Positions 1 through 4,724 of a stretch of 5,131 nucleotides of DNA are shown piece after piece. Made by a program: the position numbers and the translations under genes. How positions within the stretch are numbered: position 1 is the first letter of the stretch; each line of letters starts with the position of its first letter. Source of the stretch: Flavobacteriales bacterium (GTDB lineage: Bacteria; Bacteroidota; Bacteroidia; Flavobacteriales; BACL11); assembly GCA_018695965.1 (NCBI GenBank), contig JABHQB010000151.1, forward strand, positions 1 to 5,131. The letters run 5' to 3'. The notes beneath the pieces are model-generated. The model saw only the letters and a list, made by a program, of their open reading frames with translations. It ran no database searches and had not been told where the DNA came from.

Positions 1-45
1 AAACTAAAAACACACAACACATGAAAACAAGTATCTTCTTATACA

Positions 46-1152
46 TTACTTTCTATCTATAATATATCTTTTCTCAATCGTACCATCTTCATAAATAAAG
101 AATAAGGTTTGATTGCTATTTATTAATGTTTCTCTACCTAGCACATCAACTACTTTAATTAGTTTTTTATCAAATGAGTTTATTTCTCCTATTGAGGTAA
201 CACTACCCATCTTAGCCCAAACTCCTAGATTTGCATCCCAAATCCAAGTCTCACAACAAGTATTTAATGCCTGTGGATTTGTGTAAGTAATACAAACATT
301 TATTGTATCATAAGGTAAACTCGTACTTGGATTATAATTGAAAACATTATGAGTTGTACTCATGCTATCCTCTCCCAAAATTGTACCATCATTTGCAGTA
401 GTTACCCAATAATCAACAAATGTATTGACATTATTCAAGTGTAATGTCATCTGAAATTGTGAACCTGAAGCAGTTATGGAATCGCACAATACAACAGGAC
501 CTACAACACAAACTGCTTGACATGATGATAATGATGTATATTGACCCATTCCGGTACCTGGATCAGAGCAACCAAAGAGACCACAATCCCAAGAAGGTGT
601 TGGCGTGCCGCAAACAGCTTGACAAGCAGCTAAAGATGTATATTGCCCATTACCAGTTCCTGGATCATAACATCCTCCTGGAGTGTTAACAGGACAATCC
701 CAAGAAGGTGTTGGAGTTCCGCAAACAGCTTGACATGCAGATAAAGATGTATATTGCCCTAAACCAGTACCAGGATCATAACATCCAGTAGCTGGATTAC
801 AGTCCCATGAAGCAGGAATTGAATTACCAATAAGTATAGAGTCACAATAAACAGAGGTGCACCAATTAATAATTGTTGAGTCAAAATAAGTAACTGTCAA
901 ACAAGGTGTATATATACCATTATTTGCATATGTGTGTACTGGGTTTTGCTGATGTGAGACAGGTGTTCCATCTCCAAAATCCCAATCCCATGTTACAGAA
1001 TAGTTTGTTGACCAGCTAGGATTTACAGTAGATAAATCTGTAAAGATAGTTGTTGGTCCATTTTGCATATAGCTAAAATCTGCTTGACACTGCTGTGCTT
1101 GAGCAAATAAGATTGTTAAAGCTGCTGATGCTGTTAATAATAATTTTTTCAT
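46..1152 (-). CDS. Secreted PKD-domain protein with three Cys-rich repeats and a T9SS-like C-terminal tail
   Basis: Predicted exported protein of 368 residues with unknown specific function. Residues 1-20 form a signal peptide (MKK, a hydrophobic stretch, then AQAQ). Residues ~24-108 are one PKD domain, with WDFGDG at 57-62 and HTY at 73-75; PKD domains are beta-sandwich modules common in surface and secreted proteins. Residues 115-215 hold three near-identical Cys-rich units joined by GTPTP linkers. Residues ~222-315 are a Cys-containing, probably beta-rich region I do not recognise. The end (~320-368) has DVLGRE at 336-341, then an IYEDGTIEKR motif. It resembles short C-terminal tails of Bacteroidota type IX secretion substrates, but the usual YPNP motif is missing. 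The ATG at 1152 gives a clean signal peptide, and a promoter lies upstream. It appears monocistronic: the desaturase gene on the same strand ends 227 bases upstream. The domain calls are firm; secretion route and role are inferred. Confidence 0.9.
   Translation of the reverse strand: MKKLLLTASAALTILFAQAQQCQADFSYMQNGPTTIFTDLSTVNPSWSTNYSVTWDWDFGDGTPVSHQQNPVHTYANNGIYTPCLTVTYFDSTIINWCTSVYCDSILIGNSIPASWDCNPATGCYDPGTGLGQYTSLSACQAVCGTPTPSWDCPVNTPGGCYDPGTGNGQYTSLAACQAVCGTPTPSWDCGLFGCSDPGTGMGQYTSLSSCQAVCVVGPVVLCDSITASGSQFQMTLHLNNVNTFVDYWVTTANDGTILGEDSMSTTHNVFNYNPSTSLPYDTINVCITYTNPQALNTCCETWIWDANLGVWAKMGSVTSIGEINSFDKKLIKVVDVLGRETLINSNQTLFFIYEDGTIEKRYIIDRK
508..810 (-). repeat. Three tandem Cys-rich protein repeats (29-32 residues each)
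   Basis: Within the secreted protein, the units lie at residues 115-144 (bases 721-810), 150-181 (610-705) and 187-215 (508-594). Each runs from SWDC to CQAVC with a conserved core of DPGTG, GQYTSL and a final Cys pair. Cys spacing is C-X(4-7)-C-X15-C-X3-C, so there are four cysteines per unit and two likely disulfides. The first two units are each followed by the five-residue linker GTPTP. The DNA is also clearly repeated, with a period of about 105-111 bases, which suggests fairly recent duplication. Confidence 0.9.
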
Positions 1153-1211
1153 AATTTTGTTTTTTTAAATTTAATAATTTGTTTTAAGTGCTTAAATCGA
1201 TTTTAACACTG

Positions 1212-1241
1212 CAAAAATATGTAGTCTCTTGCAACTTACAA
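1212..1241 (-). promoter_or_regulatory. Bacteroidota-type promoter of the PKD-protein gene
   Basis: On the minus strand, TATTTTTG (1219 down to 1212) matches the -7 consensus TAnnTTTG. A TTG at 1241-1239 lies 19 bases upstream, the usual spacing for the -33 element of the primary sigma factor in this phylum. Transcription would start near 1206, leaving a leader of about 55 bases before the ATG at 1152. The consensus is known from Bacteroidota; its use here is inferred. Confidence 0.6.
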
Positions 1242-1352
1242 TATATTTTTAAATAACATCTTATGAATTCAAAAAAACTTATAACATTTTTTATATCTAG
1301 CAATAGCCTTACATATCCAAAGAATTTAATTTCCTAAAAAAGTTCGAAATTA

Positions 1353-1366
1353 GGACCGAGAGGTCC
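1353..1366. other. Short GC-rich hairpin downstream of the desaturase gene
   Basis: GGACC-GAGA-GGTCC is a perfect 5-bp stem with a 4-base loop, standing out in AT-rich sequence. It lies 14 bases past the desaturase stop codon. On the minus strand the stem is followed by TAATTTCGAAC and then six T. It could end the desaturase transcript, but the T-run is about 11 bases from the stem, so it is not a textbook intrinsic terminator. It may only be a 3'-end processing or stability hairpin. Confidence 0.4.
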
Positions 1367-1379
1367 ACCAAAAAGAAAT

Positions 1380-2459
1380 CTAAATAGTATTTGTAACCAA
1401 ACCTCTTTTATTTAATTTTCGTGAAATATTATGTAGATCTTTGAATATTTTCTTAATCTCAGATCTATATTCTTTTAGATGTTTTTTATCTATATATGAA
1501 GAAATGCTATTTACATTTATATCTATTTTTTGCCAACTTAATAATATATCATTTGCTGATTTAGATAAAACACTAAGCCTGTCTTTATACAGATTTTGGT
1601 ATATCTCATTAGAATTATTAAGTCTTTCTATCAATGTAGTGTGCAGAGTCTCAAACTTAGACTTAAAAATAAGGTGATCCTTTGTTTTTCTTAAATGACT
1701 AGTAATTCTAAAGAATGATAATATACTAATTATCCATTTACTTGGATCAAAAGCAAACCAACTAATACCATTTCTGAAATCTGATGGGAATTTATGGTGG
1801 TAATTATGATATCCTTCACCAAAAGTGAATAATGATATAAACCATGAATCCCTAGAAGTAGAAGAAGAGTCATATGTTCTCTTTCCTTTATAATGACATA
1901 AAGAATTAATAAGAAATGTAGCATGATGAACTAAAGTTATTCTAAGAAAGGATCCCCAAAGAACTGCTCCTAATGGCCTGCCATACATTAATCCAATTAA
2001 TAATGGTATCAATACACCTCCAATAATTGCAATATGATAGTAATATTTGTTCTGAAAAATAATTGCAGATTTCTTTTCTAAATCTTTAACTCCTACAATT
2101 CTACTCTTTTCTTCAGTTGTATTTTTTAATACCCAACCTATATGAGCATGCCAAAATCCTTTTACAATAGAATATGGGTCATCTTCTGTTTCTGAGAAGG
2201 AGTGATGTTTTCTATGATCTGAAGACCATTTAAGTACAGTGTTTTCAAGAGCTAACGATCCAAATATCATTAGAACCCATTCTAAGAAAGTATTAGTCTG
2301 ATATGATTTATGAGAAAACAATCTATGATACCCCATAGTTATACCCATTCCTGAAATAAACCAAAAGACAAGAAGAAGTATTGGTTCGTACCATACAACA
2401 CCATAAAAATAGATATATATTGAGGTTCCGAAAATACCAATTAGTGGAAACATTGTCAA
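1380..2459 (-). CDS. Membrane acyl-CoA (Delta-9-type) fatty acid desaturase
   Basis: Di-iron integral membrane desaturase of the stearoyl-CoA desaturase family. It would insert a cis double bond into a saturated acyl chain at the cytoplasmic membrane, using O2 and an electron donor. All eight histidines of the three boxes are present: HRLFSH at 45-50, HRKHH at 82-86 and HNYHH at 218-222, plus the family NSLCH at 185-189. Hydrophobic segments lie at about 4-20, 25-42, 55-72, 141-160 and 163-183. Residues ~255-359 form a charged, helical, probably coiled-coil C-terminal extension; my recollection is that related bacterial members carry similar tails. The coordinates start at a TTG (2459), and an in-frame ATG lies at 2453. 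Neither is convincing: the first membrane helix and a typical pre-helix sequence (KYNWSLVFFL) continue upstream to 2513, where a TAA (2516-2514) closes the frame. The true start may be a rare ATT at 2504 or may have been lost. Substrate and regiospecificity are not provable from sequence. Confidence 0.93.
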   Translation of the reverse strand: MTMFPLIGIFGTSIYIYFYGVVWYEPILLLVFWFISGMGITMGYHRLFSHKSYQTNTFLEWVLMIFGSLALENTVLKWSSDHRKHHSFSETEDDPYSIVKGFWHAHIGWVLKNTTEEKSRIVGVKDLEKKSAIIFQNKYYYHIAIIGGVLIPLLIGLMYGRPLGAVLWGSFLRITLVHHATFLINSLCHYKGKRTYDSSSTSRDSWFISLFTFGEGYHNYHHKFPSDFRNGISWFAFDPSKWIISILSFFRITSHLRKTKDHLIFKSKFETLHTTLIERLNNSNEIYQNLYKDRLSVLSKSANDILLSWQKIDINVNSISSYIDKKHLKEYRSEIKKIFKDLHNISRKLNKRGLVTNTI

Positions 2460-2564
2460 GAAAAAAACTAGTGACCAATTATATTTTGATTGTTTTTTGA
2501 TAATATTAGGTTTTTATGTTTGGTTAATATTCCAAGGAAATAAATAAGATTTCCTAATTATTTA

Positions 2565-2578
2565 ATGTTTGCAAACAT
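2565..2578. promoter_or_regulatory. Perfect 14-bp palindrome ATGTTTGCAAACAT, candidate desaturase operator
   Basis: The sequence is a perfect uninterrupted inverted repeat of two 7-base halves. It overlaps the only TAnnTTTG match upstream of the desaturase, so a dimeric repressor bound here would block that promoter. Desaturase genes are often controlled by lipid-responsive repressors in other bacteria, which fits, but no regulator of that kind is encoded in the window. The TetR protein further right has a different candidate operator. Confidence 0.45.
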
Positions 2579-2579
2579 A
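2572..2579 (-). promoter_or_regulatory. -7-like box TATGTTTG of the desaturase gene
   Basis: On the minus strand, TATGTTTG matches TAnnTTTG exactly. No TTG is found at the usual ~19-base spacing upstream, so this is half a promoter. Transcription would begin near 2566, giving a leader of about 60 bases to a start at 2504, or about 110 bases to the TTG/ATG at 2459/2453. Confidence 0.4.
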
Positions 2580-2745
2580 AAGAAATTTACAGGAAATATT
2601 AAGATAAAAAAGTAAAGATAGCACGATTACAACCTCTACACTTTTTACATGATTATATCAAGATCTTAAAATAAAAATTGCTCCGCTTTTTGCACCGCTA
2701 ATCAATCTACTAAAACAAACTTAAAAAATTATAGATGAGACTATT

Positions 2746-2768
2746 TTACTTTCTATAAGTGAAAGTAA
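2746..2768. promoter_or_regulatory. Inverted repeat TTACTTTC-N7-GAAAGTAA upstream of the TlpA-like gene
   Basis: Two perfect 8-base arms (2746-2753 and 2761-2768) flank a 7-base spacer, and the right arm covers the expected -33 position of the TlpA-like promoter. This is a reasonable operator geometry. It has no T-run after it, so a terminator is unlikely. The binding protein is unknown. Confidence 0.4.
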
Positions 2769-2787
2769 GACATGTGAAAATATTTTT

Positions 2788-2795
2788 TATCTTTG
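2788..2795 (+). promoter_or_regulatory. -7-like box TATCTTTG of the TlpA-like gene
   Basis: TATCTTTG matches TAnnTTTG exactly and lies 16 bases before the ATG at 2812. The leader would be only about 10 bases, and the start region is A/T-rich with no Shine-Dalgarno, as usual in Bacteroidota. No clear TTG -33 element is present; the inverted repeat 2746-2768 occupies that place. Confidence 0.45.
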
Positions 2796-2811
2796 AAAAA
2801 AATAAATAATT

Positions 2812-2985
2812 ATGAAAGAAAACATAAACAATCTAACCGCTGCCTTAATTATCATTTGTATTACGGTGTTATCCTACAATTACACTAGTGAAAAAACAGT
2901 TGAAATAATTGAAGATACTACAGATCAAGCAGTTGTTGAAGACTTAACTGCCATTAATCAAGTTGAAATATCTGAACCTTTATAA
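2812..2985 (+). CDS. 57-residue 5' fragment of the interrupted TlpA-like gene
   Basis: This opens with ATG behind a TATCTTTG box. It encodes a short N-terminus, a hydrophobic segment at ~8-22 (TAALIIICITVL) suited to an uncleaved anchor or signal sequence, and an acidic Thr/Glu-rich linker, then stops at TAA 2983-2985. The single Cys in the hydrophobic segment does not sit in a convincing lipobox. Alone it would be a small membrane peptide. Its promoter position and in-frame continuation say it is the true beginning of the downstream thioredoxin gene rather than a separate gene. Confidence 0.6.
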   Translation: MKENINNLTAALIIICITVLSYNYTSEKTVEIIEDTTDQAVVEDLTAINQVEISEPL

Positions 2986-3180
2986 GAAGGGGAAATAACT
3001 ACCATTAGCCAAGTTGTTATTAGTGGAAAAATTAAATGGTCAAAAAACAGAGAAGCTAGATTTTTCACAAGAGACACGTCTATTACTACTTATGTTGATT
3101 GGATAGGAAAATTCAATTTAACATTTCCTTTAGATTCTTCCGGTTACATAACCTTTCATCATGGAGATGAAACAACAGCA

Positions 3181-3999
3181 ATGTATTGCAATCCGGATGA
3201 CACCGTTCATATTACAATTGACACAAAAGAATTTGATGAAACAATCATTTATACAGGTTCTGAAGAAAGTAATTTCTTAGCTTGGAAATTTCTATATATA
3301 GAAGAAATGGATTATCCTAATGTTAAAACTATCTTAGACACAACAGAATTAAATCAAAAATTAGACAGTTTAACTAATCCCATGCATCTGAAGATGATCT
3401 CGTTAGCTTTAAATGATAATTTTATTGAATCTGAGAAAAAAGAACATGAACAAATGATAAATTATTTTCTGGCACAGTACACAAAAAATCAAAAAATGCT
3501 AGAAATGATTGGAAAAGCTGCAATTGATTTTACGTATCCTGACATGGACAGTAATATGATTTCATTATCTGACTTTAAAGGAAGTTATGTATATGTAGAT
3601 GTTTGGGCTACTTGGTGTGGTCCATGTAGATACGAAATACCTTTTCTTATACAGTTAGAAAAAGATTATCATGATGCAAATATTATATTTATGAGTGTTT
3701 CTGTGGATGTTGAAGAAGCGAAACAAAAATGGATAGATATGATTAATGAGAAAGATATGGGGGGAGTTCAATTAATCTCAACATATGGATGGAAGAGTCA
3801 AATAATGAAAGACTACGCAATAAATGGCATCCCAAGGTTTATGTTATTTGATAGAGAAGGTAATGTAATTTCAGTTGACGCTCCAAGGCCATCTTCTGAT
3901 GAGATAAGAAAAATCTTTATGAGTTTTGAAATAGTGGAAGGATTAGAATCAGAAGGAATTGAAGTTATAGAAGTTATTGATGTTCCTAAAGAACTCTAA
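3181..3999 (+). CDS. Thioredoxin-domain (TlpA-like) 3' reading frame of the interrupted gene
   Basis: This is the 272-codon frame left after the stop. Residues 1-35 continue a beta-rich N-terminal domain (YCNPDDTVHITIDTKEFDET), and ~40-110 are helical. The thioredoxin fold runs from about 113 to 250: AAIDFTYPDMDSN lead-in, DVWATWCGPC with catalytic Cys146 and Cys149, and GIPRF with the cis-proline at 218. The tail (~251-272) is acidic. Such proteins reduce disulfides in the periplasm, often for cytochrome c maturation or protection against oxidation; the partner here is unknown. Started at 3181, the product would lack any export signal and begin mid-domain, so a periplasmic role would require readthrough from 2812. 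Redox residues are intact, so the loss, if real, is recent. Confidence 0.75.
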   Translation: MYCNPDDTVHITIDTKEFDETIIYTGSEESNFLAWKFLYIEEMDYPNVKTILDTTELNQKLDSLTNPMHLKMISLALNDNFIESEKKEHEQMINYFLAQYTKNQKMLEMIGKAAIDFTYPDMDSNMISLSDFKGSYVYVDVWATWCGPCRYEIPFLIQLEKDYHDANIIFMSVSVDVEEAKQKWIDMINEKDMGGVQLISTYGWKSQIMKDYAINGIPRFMLFDREGNVISVDAPRPSSDEIRKIFMSFEIVEGLESEGIEVIEVIDVPKEL

Positions 4000-4023
4000 A
4001 CTAAAAGAAAACTAAACATTAAA

Positions 4024-4042
4024 TTATAGAGAATCTCTATAA
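4024..4042. repeat. 19-bp inverted repeat TTATAGAGAATCTCTATAA
   Basis: Two perfect 9-base arms surround a single central A. It lies 24 bases after the TlpA-like stop and before the terminator. As RNA it could form a small hairpin at the 3' end of the transcript; as DNA it has the symmetry of a dimer-binding site. There is no T-run beside it. Its function is unknown. Confidence 0.45.
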
Positions 4043-4065
4043 AATCTACAGAGTTCTTGGAAAAG

Positions 4066-4094
4066 CGGAACATTTAAATAGTTCCGTTTTTTTT
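4066..4094 (+). terminator. Intrinsic terminator after the TlpA-like gene
   Basis: CGGAAC (4066-4071) pairs with GTTCCG (4081-4086) across a 9-base loop and is followed directly by eight T (4087-4094). Preceding A residues can extend pairing with the T-run. It separates the TlpA-like gene from the TetR operon. Confidence 0.85.
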
Positions 4095-4109
4095 ATTTTA
4101 GAATATGTT

Positions 4110-4127
4110 AGTTAGTGTTAACTAACT
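4110..4127. promoter_or_regulatory. 18-bp palindromic operator candidate AGTTAGTGTTAACTAACT
   Basis: Perfect 7-base arms AGTTAGT and ACTAACT are separated by GTTA. The site ends 3 bases before the -7 box of the TetR gene and covers the -33 position, the classic place for an autoregulatory TetR-family operator. Repression would silence both the regulator and the overlapping adaptor gene. It is the best regulatory call in the window, though binding is inferred from position and symmetry only. Confidence 0.7.
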
Positions 4128-4130
4128 TTA

Positions 4131-4138
4131 TATATTTG
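4131..4138 (+). promoter_or_regulatory. -7 box TATATTTG of the TetR/efflux operon
   Basis: TATATTTG matches TAnnTTTG exactly. The 3 bases 19 bases upstream (4109-4111) are TAG rather than TTG, a one-base mismatch within the operator. The ATG follows only 4 bases after the box, so the transcript would start at or within a few bases of the start codon: a leaderless or nearly leaderless mRNA. Confidence 0.6.
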
Positions 4139-4142
4139 CTTC

Positions 4143-4724
4143 ATGGATTTTACAGAAAGGCAAATAGAAATAATTGACGCATCAAAAGATTTGATAGGAA
4201 GAAAAGGGATACAAAATCTTACCATCAAAAATTTAGCAGAAAAAATGTCGTTCTCAGAACCAGCACTTTATCGTCATTTTAAAGACAAAACAGAAATCTT
4301 AAAATCACTACTCCTATTTCACAGAGAGATCATTAAAAGTGGAATATTCAAGATATTAAATTCTGACCAATCTTCACTAGAAAAATTTCAAGAAATTCTT
4401 AAATTTAAGTTTGATCATATCAAAAAAAATCCTGCCATTGTAATGGTAATATTTTCAGAAAATTCTTTCCAATATTCTAGTGTATTGTCTTCAATAGTCT
4501 CCAAAATAATGAAACAAAGGTCAAAGAAAATAATTGAACTATTAAAAGAAGGTCAGAAAAATAATGAAATAAGAGATGATATAGACCCAGAACAATTAGC
4601 AACAATTATAATGGGAGGAATTAGAAAAACAATACTTAACTGGAAATTAGAAGGTTTTAAATCTGACTTAAATTTGGAAGGAGAAAAATTATGGATTACA
4701 ATAGAAAAATTAATTAAAAAATGA
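4143..4724 (+). CDS. TetR/AcrR-family transcriptional repressor
   Basis: A 193-residue one-component repressor of normal family length. Residues ~5-50 form the N-terminal three-helix DNA-binding domain: an opening helix (RQIEIIDASKDLIGRKG), then the helix-turn-helix at ~27-46 with TIKNLAEKM as helix 2 and FSEPALYRHFKDK as the turn and recognition helix. The remaining ~140 residues are all-helical, as expected for the ligand-binding and dimerisation domain; the ligand cannot be told. The ATG at 4143 fits the HTH boundaries, and no earlier in-frame start is evident. Its TGA overlaps the ATG of the next gene (ATGA), so the two are probably translationally coupled. With the upstream palindrome and downstream efflux adaptor, it most likely represses its own efflux operon and is released by a toxic or lipid-like ligand. 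Confidence 0.92.
   Translation: MDFTERQIEIIDASKDLIGRKGIQNLTIKNLAEKMSFSEPALYRHFKDKTEILKSLLLFHREIIKSGIFKILNSDQSSLEKFQEILKFKFDHIKKNPAIVMVIFSENSFQYSSVLSSIVSKIMKQRSKKIIELLKEGQKNNEIRDDIDPEQLATIIMGGIRKTILNWKLEGFKSDLNLEGEKLWITIEKLIKK

Larger units (their letters stand above)
2535..2597. repeat. Three 7-base arms AGGAAAT / ATTTCCT / AGGAAAT
   Basis: AGGAAAT at 2535-2541 and ATTTCCT at 2549-2555 are inverted with a 7-base spacer. A third arm, AGGAAAT, lies at 2591-2597, so the middle arm could pair with either neighbour. The outer pair (2549-2555 with 2591-2597) nests almost centrally around the 14-bp palindrome at 2565-2578. The first hairpin would lie in the predicted 5' leader of the desaturase mRNA. 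The pairing is seen directly; a regulatory role is only suggested. In sequence this AT-rich, short matches could also arise by chance. Confidence 0.4.
2460..2811. other. Divergent intergenic region with promoters and several inverted repeats
   Basis: This gap of about 350 bases separates the leftward desaturase from the rightward TlpA-like gene. Positions 2460-2513 are probably the uncounted 5' end of the desaturase coding sequence. The rest holds one -7-like box for each direction, a 14-bp palindrome, three arms of a 7-base inverted motif, a second inverted repeat and a 12-bp-period direct repeat (each listed separately where it can be supported). I see no credible extra gene or RNA gene; the longest ATG frames noticed are only a few codons. 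Confidence 0.7.
2812..3999 (+). pseudogene. TlpA/ResA-like thioredoxin-family gene interrupted by an in-frame TAA
   Basis: Read through one stop codon, this is a single gene of about 395 codons, a normal length for membrane-anchored TlpA-family disulfide reductases of Bacteroidota. Order: N-terminal membrane or signal segment (codons ~8-22), acidic linker, TAA at 2983-2985, a beta-rich N-terminal domain beginning ISGKIKW, then a thioredoxin domain with WCGPC (3613-3627). The two halves are in the same frame (2812 and 3181 differ by 123 codons), so this is nonsense, not a frameshift. The 65 codons between the stop and the next ATG (2986-3180) read as family sequence, including a GYITFHHGDETTAMY stretch that runs straight into that ATG. 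There is no ATG, GTG or TTG between them in frame. Possible explanations are a recent point mutation, an assembly error, stop readthrough, or reinitiation at 3181. TAA ends two other genes here, so a recoded genome is unlikely. Confidence 0.75.

Noticed and set aside
21..62. 13-codon plus-strand frame at the left edge
   Set aside because: Too short, no upstream signals, and it overlaps the end of the PKD-protein gene.
444..689. 81-codon plus-strand frame opposite the PKD-protein gene
   Set aside because: It lies wholly inside the repeat-bearing secreted protein on the other strand, has no recognisable domain or promoter, and its composition is a by-product of the real gene.
1183..1196. Small dyad TTTAAG-TG-CTTAAA in the leader of the PKD-protein gene
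   Set aside because: Six A/T-rich arm bases are easily expected by chance in this composition, and it does not overlap the predicted promoter.
1332..1369. A functional tRNA gene
   Set aside because: The T-stem next to TTCGAAA does not pair, the acceptor spacing is about 3 bases too long, and no anticodon or D arm can be found upstream.
1441..1677. 78-codon plus-strand frame opposite the desaturase C-terminal region
   Set aside because: Antisense to a well-supported gene, with no family features and no start-region signals.
1730..1924. 64-codon minus-strand frame inside the desaturase
   Set aside because: It is an alternative frame of a region that encodes histidine box III in the correct frame, so it is a shadow.
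2812..3999. Alternative genetic code with TAA as a sense codon
   Set aside because: TAA ends the PKD-protein gene (48-46) and the TlpA-like frame (3997-3999), so it works as a stop in this genome.
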